The position numbers were made by a program, and so were the translations under genes. A DNA stretch of 47,071 nucleotides. It comes from a virus. The stretch covers positions 1-47,071 of IMG/VR virus record IMGVR_UViG_3300005340_000015; one strand, written 5' to 3'. The notes under the pieces are model-generated. The model had not been told where the DNA came from and searched no databases. It saw only the letters and a list, made by a program, of their open reading frames with translations. Every line of letters begins with the position of its first letter. Position 1 is the first letter of the stretch. Positions 30,591 to 37,390 of the stretch are shown here, in pieces.

Positions 30591-30672
30591 AGTGTCCATC
30601 TACCTACGGACGCTACGCTCCGGTTCGCAAAGGGGACTTCGGAGCGCCGCTAACCGATTAGGGGCTGGGTGA

Positions 30673-31299
30673 ATGACCAATAGGCGTGAGCAGAGCAAAC
30701 GGGCGGCCCGCGAGAACGCATCCCTCTTTCGCGCTCTCTCCGACCCCATGCGTCATCGCATTCTTGAGATCCTCGCCGAACGGGTGGCAAGTCCTACCGA
30801 AGTCGCAGAAGAGCTCGAGGAGAAGAGGGACAACGTTGCTTATCACTTCCGTGAGCTGGCCAAGGAACAGCCGGATGGGGGCGGCCCGTTAATCGAGTTG
30901 GTCGAAACGGACACCCGTCGGGGTGGTCTGCAGAAGTTCTACAAAGCCACGAAGCGTCCAATCATGCAACTCGACTCCTGGGAGAAGCTGTGCCGACTTT
31001 TCCGAGAACTGAACAGCGTCTCGGTGGCACAGACTTTGATCGGGGACGTGATCGAAGCGATTGAAGCGGGAACGTTCGACTCGCGCGTCAACCGGGCGAT
31101 GATCCGCGTGCCGGGAGTGGTGGATGAGGAGGGAATCGACGAACTCGAGGAGGGCGCAGCCGAGTACCTCCGGGTTTTCGATACGGCCGTCGCACGGAGT
31201 TGCCAGAGGCGTTTACGGTCCGGAGAGGATGGGGTAACCGTCCTTCTCGGCGTGCTGGCTTTTGAGCGCCCCGAAACTAGACGCTCTGTCGATAGGTAA
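30673..31299 (+). CDS. ArsR-like winged-helix regulator (host-type)
   Basis: 208 residues. The N-terminus RALSDPMRHRILEILAERVASPTEVAEELEE, then DNVAYHFRELAKE and IELVETDTRRGGLQKFYKAT, is a clear winged helix of the ArsR/HTH_20 kind: three helices, recognition helix ending 'VxYHxREL', wing with RRG. The C-terminal ~90 residues are helical with no metal-binding CxC, so ligand sensing is not obvious. From memory, this two-domain arrangement resembles a large regulator family of Thermoleophilia chromosomes. It may be a captured host regulator altering lysogen physiology, or the phage's own switch. Confidence 0.8.
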   Translation: MTNRREQSKRAARENASLFRALSDPMRHRILEILAERVASPTEVAEELEEKRDNVAYHFRELAKEQPDGGGPLIELVETDTRRGGLQKFYKATKRPIMQLDSWEKLCRLFRELNSVSVAQTLIGDVIEAIEAGTFDSRVNRAMIRVPGVVDEEGIDELEEGAAEYLRVFDTAVARSCQRRLRSGEDGVTVLLGVLAFERPETRRSVDR

Positions 31300-31414
31300 A
31301 GCCTCGCTCACCGGTCGGTTTGACACGGGACGAAAAGGTAGGCACCCTTTTGCCCGTCGCTTGGCTAGAGCGATTTAAACCAAACAGATTCGTCGGTGCG
31401 AAAGGGGAGAGGCA

Positions 31415-31780
31415 GTGGGGGAGAGGCAGGCCGATGGAAGCGGGGCCAACCGAGAAACCGTCGATGGCGAAGCACCGGCCGATCATCGTCGGCCTTCCCC
31501 TGGGCTTGGCCCCGCTTCGATCAGGCAGCCGACCGAAGTGGACCTCTTTGAGGGGCTGGACCAGTCTCGAAAACGCGCAGGCGAGCGGTTCGCTGCGAGC
31601 GCCTACTTTGCCCTGTGGGGGCTCTACGAACTTGACCCGGCCTCCGAGCCCGAGCACTTTAAGGAGACCCGGCTTACCTTGGATCAGCGCCTTTCTTGTT
31701 CTGCCGACCTGCCACGGCACCAGCCGGAATCGGTAGATCGACCCGCGCTCCAGTTCGTTCGAGAGCGGTCAAGTTCCTAA
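31415..31780 (+). CDS. Hypothetical protein overlapping the repressor 3' end
   Basis: 121 residues from GTG 31415, preceded by AAAGGGGAGAGGCA. The first ~35 residues are low-complexity. The middle (EVDLFEGLDQSRKRAGERFA, YFALWGLYELDP) is clearly protein-like, and the last ~35 residues overlap the convergent repressor gene by ~107 bp. The true protein may be conserved only in the middle. Three frames are open here, so the call is uncertain. The 115 bases before it hold nothing else that I can identify. Confidence 0.45.
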   Translation: MGERQADGSGANRETVDGEAPADHRRPSPGLGPASIRQPTEVDLFEGLDQSRKRAGERFAASAYFALWGLYELDPASEPEHFKETRLTLDQRLSCSADLPRHQPESVDRPALQFVRERSSS

Positions 31781-32105
31781 GCGCGGTCTCGAAGCCGACG
31801 CCCCCACGTTTCTTGGTCGCTGGTTCGGCCGGATTGAGAGCCTTCCGGACCTTCCACATTCGGTACTCCGCAAAGACCTCCGGCTCGATCCCGAAGCCCA
31901 GCGCGACCATCTCCATGACCTCAGCGCTCGGGCTCGTGGCTCCGCGCATCATCTGGCTCACCGCATCCTTTGACTTCGGGTGCTCGGTCTGCTCCCTCGC
32001 CCGGTTGACAAGCGCACTAACGGAGCCGCCGCCGTTCTCCTCCAAGAGGCGCCGGACGGTTGCCCCAAAGGGGTCGGTGCTCTTCGTCGGTTTTGAGTTA
32101 GCCAC
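31674..32105 (-). CDS. Putative immunity repressor (HTH, minus strand)
   Basis: 143 residues from GTG 32105, chosen because AGGGGAGCACAGCC precedes it; the open frame continues to 32174 but with poor composition. Residues ~15-75 form an XRE-like domain: FGATVRRLLEENG...SALVNRAREQ...DAVSQMMRGATSPSAEVMEM with a recognition-helix region and 'GFGIEPEVFAEYR', as in Cro/C1-type proteins with a lengthened second helix. The C-terminus is helical and shows no LexA-type Ser-Lys protease. It is the only regulator on this strand and diverges from a second HTH gene across an operator, the classical immunity layout. Confidence 0.72.
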   Translation of the reverse strand: MANSKPTKSTDPFGATVRRLLEENGGGSVSALVNRAREQTEHPKSKDAVSQMMRGATSPSAEVMEMVALGFGIEPEVFAEYRMWKVRKALNPAEPATKKRGGVGFETALRNLTALERTGARVDLPIPAGAVAGRQNKKGADPR

Positions 32106-32168
32106 GGCTGTGCTCCCCTGTACAACCGCCCGAACTCTACGCAAAATCCAGCGAAGTTGCGCATGTAC

Positions 32169-32204
32169 TTGCATATGTCCGACGGGCCTGTTTAGATCTG
32201 CGAA
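32169..32204 (+). promoter_or_regulatory. Promoter for the Cro-like gene
   Basis: TTGCAT (32169-32174), 17 bases, TTAGAT (32192-32197): a good sigma70-type pair with optimal spacing. Seven bases after the -10 lies GTG 32205, so transcription would begin at or next to the start codon, giving a leaderless mRNA, common in actinobacteria. The operator palindrome covers the start point. Confidence 0.68.
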
Positions 32205-32217
32205 GTGAATACTTCTT
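32200..32217. promoter_or_regulatory. Palindromic operator-like site 4
   Basis: GCGAAGTG-AA-TACTTCTT matches the consensus in 7 of 8 left-arm and 6 of 8 right-arm positions. It straddles the predicted transcription start and the GTG of the Cro-like gene, in the divergent regulator interval. A bound repressor would block the promoter directly. This copy is the main reason to see the family as operators. Confidence 0.72.
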
Positions 32218-32429
32218 ACTTTTCACCCCTGAAACAGCTGCTCTCTGCGCGCGGAATGAAGCAAAAAGACCTCGCTGCATCGGCCGGCCTTACCGAAGCC
32301 CGCGTCTCCGACATTGCGCGGGGGTTGCACCCCGGAGCCGAAACGGCCAGTCGCATCTACGCGGCACTTCAACTCGACGAACAGGAGATCGCCTCCCTTG
32401 GCTGGGACAAGGAGGCCACCCGTGCCTGA
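32205..32429 (+). CDS. Cro-like XRE-family regulator
   Basis: 74 residues from GTG 32205, without a Shine-Dalgarno. LKQLLSARGMKQKDLAASAG, then LTEARVSDIARG and LHPGAETASRIYAALQ, is a textbook HTH_3 domain (helices 1-5). The short length, with only a small tail (EIASLGWDKEATRA), matches Cro or an early regulator. Divergent from the repressor gene and first in the operon leading to recombination genes and integrase. Overlaps the next gene by 8 bp. Confidence 0.82.
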   Translation: MNTSYFSPLKQLLSARGMKQKDLAASAGLTEARVSDIARGLHPGAETASRIYAALQLDEQEIASLGWDKEATRA

Positions 32430-33399
32430 GGCCACCGAGCAGCAGCTTCAATCTTCGGCAGGCATGGGAGGAGCGAACCCCCCTGCTGGTTCGTCCAGCG
32501 CCGAGCCGAAGCCCTCCGACACCAACGCGGAGGGTGCGCGGGCCGAGTCCGAGTCACTTGTTGCTCCCCAGGCAACCAGACTGGATTCGCCCGCGCCCAT
32601 TCCTGAGGATCAGCGCGTCTGCCAAGCACTGACGGCGGCAGACGAGCGCCAGATCATCGCCGAGATCGAGGGCCGCGCTCTTGGGGCGATGGTCTATTCG
32701 TTCCCCAGCGAAGGCGGGAAGGCAACCGGCTTGAGCTGGAAAGGCGTCCAGGAGGCGGTCCGCCAGATGAACACCCGGAACATGGGGCGGATCAAGATCT
32801 CCAAGTCTCCTGCTCCAGCCTTCGAGGAGATCACCGTGGAGGTCGATACGGGCCAGCGGGACGACGACGGCCAACCAATCAAGGAAGCGCGGCGGGCGGT
32901 GCGGTGCACTGTCTACGGAGAGGACGAGGTCTACGGATCAGCCAGGTTTGGGACGGCCACGCAGCTCCGCGACTTCAAGTCCAAAAAGAAGGACAAGAAA
33001 GGGAGCCCCATCTGGTTCTCCGACTCCTTCGCCGACGCCAAGGCTCTCTCCAAGGCTCAGCGGAACGCGATGGAGGGGATGCTCCCTCTGGAGTTGGTCG
33101 AAGAGCTGAAAGCGGCCTACATCGGTAAGGGCTCGGTCGAATACATCGATGCGGTGGCAGTGGACGTGACCGACATGCCACCCGCTCTCGATGATCAGAA
33201 GGCCAAAGCTCTAGGCGACGAGATCCGTGCCCTCTACGCGGACTTCAAGAAGGTTCACCCGGAGGGTATGAAGGCTATGCCGCCGGCGGAGTTCAACCGC
33301 TACTTCGTTGCCGCCCAGCATTCCCATGAGCGCCTCGAAGACTTCAAGGCCCACATGGAGCAGCGAGTCGCCGAGGCCAAGGAGGAGGCCGATGCTTAG
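32422..33399 (+). CDS. Putative phage recombination (annealing-type) protein
   Basis: 325 residues from GTG 32422, with AAGGAGG six bases upstream. A disordered Ser/Ala/Glu-rich N-terminus (~75 residues) is followed by a core: GRALGAMVYSFPSEGGKATGLSWKGVQ, then EITVEVDTG, YGSARFGTATQLRDF and SKAQRNAMEGMLPLELV. 'KAxRNAxxxxxP..(L/V)' near the end of the core resembles a feature of RecT/Erf-like single-strand annealing proteins as I recall them. The neighbouring RecB/Cas4-type nuclease gene supports a Red-like pair. Exact family unproven. Confidence 0.6.
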   Translation: MPEATEQQLQSSAGMGGANPPAGSSSAEPKPSDTNAEGARAESESLVAPQATRLDSPAPIPEDQRVCQALTAADERQIIAEIEGRALGAMVYSFPSEGGKATGLSWKGVQEAVRQMNTRNMGRIKISKSPAPAFEEITVEVDTGQRDDDGQPIKEARRAVRCTVYGEDEVYGSARFGTATQLRDFKSKKKDKKGSPIWFSDSFADAKALSKAQRNAMEGMLPLELVEELKAAYIGKGSVEYIDAVAVDVTDMPPALDDQKAKALGDEIRALYADFKKVHPEGMKAMPPAEFNRYFVAAQHSHERLEDFKAHMEQRVAEAKEEADA

Positions 33400-33541
33400 A
33401 GCCGCCGAGTACATCGGCCTCGTCCTTCTCGGACTCGCAGTCCTCTACGCCGAGATCCGCATCGGCCGCTACCGGCGCGAGCGCGAAGAGGCGCGGATCG
33501 ACGTGATGCGGCGGGCTCTGGAACGGGAGGGACGACACTAA
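33392..33541 (+). CDS. Small single-span membrane protein
   Basis: 49 residues from ATG 33392, overlapping the previous stop by 8 bp. A short N-terminus, one transmembrane helix (YIGLVLLGLAVLYAEIRIG), then a charged cytoplasmic helix (RYRREREEARIDVMRRALERE). Shares its operon with the recombination genes but need not share function. TAATG couples it to a second membrane protein, so the two may work together. Confidence 0.65.
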   Translation: MLRAAEYIGLVLLGLAVLYAEIRIGRYRREREEARIDVMRRALEREGRH

Positions 33542-33714
33542 TGCTCGTTCTGGCGGTGGCTCTTGGCGGGGTAGTCGGTTTGGGACTCGGCACGGCATTG
33601 GTTATGGCGATGATCGACCGAGATCGGGATGGCTCCATTAGCCCCTTTGCCTGGTTCAACTGCGTCGTCTCAATGGTGGCGCTGGGCGTTCTCATCAGAT
33701 TGGTCGCCTCATGA
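33541..33714 (+). CDS. Two-span membrane microprotein
   Basis: 57 residues, starting in a TAATG overlap and ending in an ATGA overlap with the nuclease gene. Two hydrophobic helices (LVLAVALGGVVGLGLGTALV, and FNCVVSMVALGVLIRLVA) are joined by an acidic-basic loop DRDRDGSISP. Codon usage matches its neighbours. Candidate for superinfection exclusion or a membrane partner of the preceding protein. Confidence 0.65.
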   Translation: MLVLAVALGGVVGLGLGTALVMAMIDRDRDGSISPFAWFNCVVSMVALGVLIRLVAS

Positions 33715-34871
33715 CCACCGTAGCCCCCGAGAACTACCGCGACTTCCCGCCCGTCGAGGAGAACATCGAGCGGCCCGAGACTCTCTCGCAGACCCTTCTC
33801 GCCAAGCACGATAAGTGCCCTCGGTCGGCCTACTTAATGCGGAGGTACAAGACCGGCTCGGTGGAGATGGACCGGGGGACGGCCGCTCATGAGGTGTTCG
33901 AGCGGTTGACCGACCTCGCCCTCGACCACGAAGAACTGACGGTCCCAGGGGACGTGTGCCGAGCGGAAGCCGATGCGGTCATGACCGAGAGGACGGACCT
34001 GGTCCTCCCAGCCGAGGAGCAGGACGCCATTCGTGCGATGGCATGGAACTGGGGTGAGGGAATGACGATCGACCCCGAGACCTTCATCGGCGCGGAGGTT
34101 CCTCTTGAGATTCAGGTCGGCGGCTTCCTCGTCACTTGCAAACTGGATCTGATTGAAGGGGTCGGCTCCTCGATCTACATCCACGACTACAAGACCGGCC
34201 TCAACATCCGCAAGCGAGAGGAAATTCAGCGCGGCTTCCAGGGCAAGCTCTACGGACTCGCGGTCCTCTTCGGGGTCCACCGAGAGACCGGAATGAATCT
34301 CGGCGCCGGGATCAACGATGTCTGGTTCTACGAGACCTACCCCCGCTATCGCGACAAGGATTCCGGCGGCCTAATCAAAAAGGAAGGCGTCTGGACCCGC
34401 ACCGAACTGGCCGAGTTCAGGGTCTCACTGGAGCGGAACATCGAACGCTTCGCCGAATCGCTAGACACCGGTGACTGGCCAGCTCGCGACGGCTCGTGGT
34501 GCTCGGAGTGCCCGGCCCAGACCATGTGCCCGATCCCCGAGCATCTCCGATCGGTCGAGGAGATCACCTCCGACCTGCACGCCGAGCTTGCCGTCTCGCG
34601 GAAGATGGCCCTCGAACGGGAGTCGAGGCGGCTGCAGGATGGACTACGCGGATGGGTCCAGCAAACGGAGAGACCAATCTACGTTGGCGACTACGCGTTC
34701 GACGCGAGGGTCTCGCAATCGTCCGAAATCAAGGACTGGGATGAGCTGATCCTGGCGCTCACGCGAACCAGCGAGGATGGAGCGCCGTTTGAGATCACTG
34801 AGCACGTGCGGCCCAAGCGATCAACCAAGTTCGCCAAGCGCAAAAGGACCGAGGAGGAGATCAATGCTTGA
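33711..34871 (+). CDS. RecB/Cas4-type PD-(D/E)XK nuclease with Fe-S cysteines
   Basis: 386 residues. Motifs in order: Cys36 (DKCPRSAYLMRRYK), His60 (GTAAHEVFERL), Asp146 (TCKLDLIEG), the Asp159-x-Lys161 pair (IHDYKTGLN), Gln177 (GFQGKLYGLAV), then Cys264, Cys267 and Cys273 (WCSECPAQTMCP). The four cysteines match the [4Fe-4S] clamp of AddB/Cas4 nucleases, and the rest is a complete catalytic core. It probably resects DNA ends to make 3' single strands for the upstream annealing-type protein. The C-terminal ~100 residues form an extra helical/beta domain. Confidence 0.85.
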   Translation: MTTVAPENYRDFPPVEENIERPETLSQTLLAKHDKCPRSAYLMRRYKTGSVEMDRGTAAHEVFERLTDLALDHEELTVPGDVCRAEADAVMTERTDLVLPAEEQDAIRAMAWNWGEGMTIDPETFIGAEVPLEIQVGGFLVTCKLDLIEGVGSSIYIHDYKTGLNIRKREEIQRGFQGKLYGLAVLFGVHRETGMNLGAGINDVWFYETYPRYRDKDSGGLIKKEGVWTRTELAEFRVSLERNIERFAESLDTGDWPARDGSWCSECPAQTMCPIPEHLRSVEEITSDLHAELAVSRKMALERESRRLQDGLRGWVQQTERPIYVGDYAFDARVSQSSEIKDWDELILALTRTSEDGAPFEITEHVRPKRSTKFAKRKRTEEEINA

Positions 34872-35076
34872 GCCTGAGGCGGGAGTCCAGCGACGGACCG
34901 ACGATTGGATCGAGGTTCCAGGCAAGACGTCCACGGGGCTGCCCTGGCCGCTCAAGCTTCGCCCGGGACCTGTGGAGGGAACGGTCGTCATCGACCCCAC
35001 CGCCTCCGGGATCGAAGTCGACATTACGAAGCTGCGCCAGGGTCTCCGGTTCGTCGAGGAGGAGCACAGCCGATGA
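34864..35076 (+). CDS. Small hypothetical beta-rich protein
   Basis: 70 residues from ATG 34864 (8-bp overlap with the nuclease gene, GAGGAGA upstream). The sequence has TDDWIEVPGKTSTGLPWPLKLRP, GTVVIDPTASGIEVDITKLRQ and an acidic tail, predicting a compact beta fold. No family recognised. Its coupling to the nuclease suggests a recombination accessory or simply operon membership. Confidence 0.65.
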   Translation: MLEPEAGVQRRTDDWIEVPGKTSTGLPWPLKLRPGPVEGTVVIDPTASGIEVDITKLRQGLRFVEEEHSR

Positions 35077-35432
35077 AAAGCGTGTCGATCGGCTTCCCCC
35101 TCCTTGAGGCGATGGCTCTCGCGAAGCGCTTGGAGGGCAAGGGCGGCATGAGCGCAGCGGAGTGCGACGCGGCGCAGCGGGCTCACCAGCGGATCGTCAC
35201 CACGCTCGCCGGCGAGACCGATTGCCTACCCTCTGGGCTCGAGACCATCGCCGAATCGCTGGTCGGAGAAGAGGTGCGGGTTGAGACCTCCTACGGCAAG
35301 GTCATTCGCGGGGAGCTGGAGAAGATCACCGGCTTCCGCTCCATCGTCGTCAAGGGTCATCCGTTCTCCCACCCGGTCAACCTCTCGCTGGTCAAGTCGA
35401 TTGAGCCGGTGCGGGCAGAGGTGGCGGCGTAG
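35073..35432 (+). CDS. Hypothetical protein
   Basis: 119 residues from ATG 35073 (ATGA overlap). A helical N-terminus (PLLEAMALAKRLEGKGGMSAAECDAAQRAHQRIVTTL) is followed by beta strands (VGEEVRVETSYGKVIRGELEKI, SIVVKGHPFSHPVNLSLV) that look like a small barrel, similar to an Sm- or KOW-like fold. RNA or DNA binding is possible. Not recognised. Confidence 0.65.
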   Translation: MKSVSIGFPLLEAMALAKRLEGKGGMSAAECDAAQRAHQRIVTTLAGETDCLPSGLETIAESLVGEEVRVETSYGKVIRGELEKITGFRSIVVKGHPFSHPVNLSLVKSIEPVRAEVAA

Positions 35433-35593
35433 TGGAGGCAGCCGCTCCCCTGATTGGCCTCGCCCTCGGCCTGTTTGCTGGAGGTGTGGCCCAGGGACGT
35501 CTGTGTCAGACGGCGATCTGCGGACCCTTGCTAGGTCTGCTGGTTGGTTACGTGCTCGGCTGGTGCAAGGTCCGATTTAAGGCAGGTTCCTAA
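35432..35593 (+). CDS. Two-span membrane microprotein with four cysteines
   Basis: 53 residues from GTG 35432, sharing a base with the previous TAG and ending in TAATG with the next gene. Two hydrophobic helices (APLIGLALGLFAGGVA; LLGLLVGYVLGW) flank a loop with QGRLCQTAICG. With the proteins at 33392 and 33541 it makes three membrane microproteins in the lysogeny/recombination operon. Confidence 0.6.
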   Translation: MEAAAPLIGLALGLFAGGVAQGRLCQTAICGPLLGLLVGYVLGWCKVRFKAGS

Positions 35594-35811
35594 TGGGCAT
35601 CCTCCTCCAAGGCAATTTCGGGCGCGCCTCTGCAGTCGAACTGACCAAGAAGCAGTTCGCCGCTCACCCCAGGGTTCGCCGCTCGCCGCGCTGGGTCGAG
35701 TTGCGGGTCCGCGAAGGAATGCCTTCGCACATGGACGGCTCCCGGCGTATGTTTCCTCTCGATCAATGCCTAGCGTGGCTTGAGCGCCACTATCGGAGAG
35801 GAGCTGCCTGA
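35593..35811 (+). CDS. xis: Excisionase-like HTH protein
   Basis: 72 residues. LTKKQFAAHPRVRRSPRWVELRVREGMPSH, then GSRRMFPLDQCLAWLERHY, is the MerR/HTH_17 pattern: helix, turn, 'RWVExRVREGMP' recognition region, 'RMFxLxxCLxWL' wing and helix. Small proteins of this kind directly upstream of a tyrosine integrase usually bend the attachment site and steer excision. Couples by one base to the integrase gene. The symbol is by context. Confidence 0.75.
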   Translation: MGILLQGNFGRASAVELTKKQFAAHPRVRRSPRWVELRVREGMPSHMDGSRRMFPLDQCLAWLERHYRRGAA

Positions 35812-36977
35812 TGCCAAAGAAACCGGCGGGTCGGTTGGGAGTCAAGAAACGGGGAAAGAGGTGGCAGGCGCGGCCCTACCTAGCTGGTGTCGGTCATCTC
35901 TGGGCTGGGACTTGGGATGCGAAAGAGGAAGCCATTGCGGCGGCTGAAGCCAAGCTCGCGGAGCACCTCACTCGGCCACCACAGCAGGAGACCATCCACT
36001 CGTTCGTTCAGCGGTGGGTCCAGGACTTCCCGAGGCCCAAGGAGTCAACCAACGACCGCTACGACAGCGACGCAAAACGGTTCGCTGCCATCGCCGATCC
36101 TGACGACAAACGCAAGCTTGACGAGTACACGGTCCCAGAGGCCCTGGCCTATGCCCGTTCGCACCGCCACGACATGGGGTCCCTGCGGGCCATGTTCTCC
36201 GACGCTCGGAAGCTCGGCCTCGTCACCGAGAATCCGTTTGGGAAGCTCGGCATCTCCAAGGGCCCAGGACGGAGCGAGATAGCTCCCATTACCGAGGAAG
36301 AGCTTGACCTGATGAGCGCGCTGGCTCTCCGCTCCCACGGCAAAGAGTTCGGCCCAGTCTTCCGCTCGATCATTATCTTCGCTGCCGAGACGACGATGAG
36401 GCCGGGGGAGATCTTCGGCCTCGACCGGGCCGACATTGACTTCAAGGGCGAGCGGGTTCACGTTCGCCGGCAGTTCCACAAGGGCCGCATCCAGCTTCCA
36501 AAGAGCGGCAAGCCCCGCAGGCTTCCTTACTTGCCGCCTCGGGCGGCCCAAGCCATTCGTGACTTGCCGCGGCGCGTCCCTGCTCCACGGTGCAAGGTCA
36601 CGGGTGGCGAGATCCTCTTCTACGGCAAAGAGGGCCAGCGGATCACGCAGTCGGCTCTCTCGGGCTACTGGAAGCCGGTCCGCGCCGGATTCGAAGCGGC
36701 CATCTCCCCGGAGCGGCTTGCCGAGTTCGAAGAGACCGGCTCCAGCTCACTCGACTTCTACGCCTTGCGCCACTTCGGGGCAACGCGGATGGTGGAGAGG
36801 GGTGTAGAAAGCTGGATTGTGGCCAAGATGATGGGCCACGAGGACGGCGGTCGCCTGGTCGAGAAGGTCTACGGCCACCCGCGCGATGAGGTTGCGAGGG
36901 AGCGGCTGCGACAGGCGTTCGGACGGAACGTGCAGCCGCTACGGGTTGATGGTGAGGCGGGGGAAGCGACCGGATGA
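35811..36977 (+). CDS. int: Tyrosine integrase
   Basis: 388 residues. N-terminal arm-binding region (GVKKRGKRWQARPYLAGVGH, the AP2-like beta sheet), a SAM-like core-binding domain (~65-145), and the catalytic domain from ~155. Active-site residues: Arg in TTMRPGEIFGL, the second box FYALRHFGATRM (Tyr where the first His of HxLRH is usual, as in a number of actinobacterial integrases I recall), MMGHEDGG, and the nucleophile Tyr in EKVYGH. Normal length and complete. It carries out site-specific integration and, with the small HTH protein upstream, excision. The likely attP lies just downstream. Confidence 0.93.
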   Translation: MPKKPAGRLGVKKRGKRWQARPYLAGVGHLWAGTWDAKEEAIAAAEAKLAEHLTRPPQQETIHSFVQRWVQDFPRPKESTNDRYDSDAKRFAAIADPDDKRKLDEYTVPEALAYARSHRHDMGSLRAMFSDARKLGLVTENPFGKLGISKGPGRSEIAPITEEELDLMSALALRSHGKEFGPVFRSIIIFAAETTMRPGEIFGLDRADIDFKGERVHVRRQFHKGRIQLPKSGKPRRLPYLPPRAAQAIRDLPRRVPAPRCKVTGGEILFYGKEGQRITQSALSGYWKPVRAGFEAAISPERLAEFEETGSSSLDFYALRHFGATRMVERGVESWIVAKMMGHEDGGRLVEKVYGHPRDEVARERLRQAFGRNVQPLRVDGEAGEATG

Positions 36978-37174
36978 AAGCCTGGGTCTGCTCGGAATGC
37001 GGAACGCCCGTCGAGCTTTACCAGCCCGAAGGTTCTGAGCTGGGGGTCTACTGTCCTAGTGATGCACCTTGTACGCCTCGTCAGGATGGACTTCTGCTGA
37101 ACGACGATCAGGTCAGGTGCGTCGAGATTCGGGACGCATCAACGGAGCAGGGAGACGCGCAAAGTGGCTCCTAG
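36974..37174 (+). CDS. Small zinc-ribbon-like protein after integrase
   Basis: 66 residues in an ATGA overlap with int. VCSECGTPVEL and YCPSDAPCTP give CxxC plus two further cysteines, a probable zinc ribbon. The C-terminus (VEIRDASTEQGDAQSGS) is acidic and disordered. It may be the last gene of the integration operon; its stop lies in the first palindrome of the candidate attP region. Confidence 0.65.
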   Translation: MKAWVCSECGTPVELYQPEGSELGVYCPSDAPCTPRQDGLLLNDDQVRCVEIRDASTEQGDAQSGS

Positions 37175-37390
37175 CCTAGGGTTTCGCACCCATGCAATCC
37201 CGTCGTCCGCTTGCCATCGACCAGGGGCGAAGGAACGCCGAATCGTCGCCCCCGCAGGGGGTTTCCGCAATGTTCCGGCTGCGAAACCTGCGAACGCTCC
37301 ACGCCTGATTCGCGTACTTGACTGGCCCGTGCCGGACGCAAGCCGGACGCAGGGACCGCCTTCAGCCGGACGCAAGCCGGACGGGAAGCC
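37170..37390. other. attP: Candidate phage attachment site region (attP)
   Basis: About 220 bp with no convincing gene, directly after the integrase operon. It contains palindrome CCTAGCCTAGG (37170-37180), GGTTTCGC at 37180-37187, an imperfect inverted pair GGTTTCCGC (37260-37268) / GCGAAACC (37281-37288), a CCCCCGCAGGGGG hairpin (about 37249-37261), and four GCCGGACG words (37331-37383). Core-like inverted repeats flanked by arm-like direct repeats next to int are what a tyrosine-integrase attP looks like. The crossover itself cannot be fixed without the host sequence. Confidence 0.55.
37331..37383 (+). repeat. Paired 19-bp direct repeats, arm-site-like
   Basis: GCCGGACGCAAGCCGGACG occurs at 37331-37349 and 37365-37383. 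Each copy contains two GCCGGACG words 11 bp apart, one helical turn, so four words sit on one face in pairs. This arrangement suits cooperative binding of integrase N-terminal domains or excisionase. A related pair lies at 5789-5809. Confidence 0.65.

Larger units (their letters stand above)
30257..30672. other. 416-bp structured non-coding region after the lysis cassette
   Basis: No frame in this stretch looks like an ordinary protein. It contains, in order, a long hairpin (30351-30385), overlapping hairpins GACTCGGG/CCCGAGTC (30441-30448/30471-30478) and GAGTC/GACTC (30474-30478/30484-30488), which share an arm and exclude one another, a CACCTCCTTTT word (30550-30560), a 16-bp palindrome (30575-30590), and GCTCCG...CGGAGC (about 30619-30648). 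It separates late + strand genes from the regulator operon and probably holds the late terminator and promoters for 30673, plus a small minus-strand transcript. Confidence 0.55.

Noticed and set aside
30367-30672. 101-codon + strand frame in the region between lysis and regulator genes
   Set aside because: Arg/Leu-rich antisense-like composition, and it crosses several strong hairpins; not protein-like.
31277-31736. Two long frames on opposite strands between the winged-helix gene and the repressor
   Set aside because: Less protein-like than the frame at 31415-31780, which has a Shine-Dalgarno and a clearly folded-looking middle.
37170-37330. Possible tRNA fragment as attachment core
   Set aside because: GGGTTTCGCACCC looks superficially like a T-arm, but no acceptor, anticodon arm or proper T-loop can be assembled around it.
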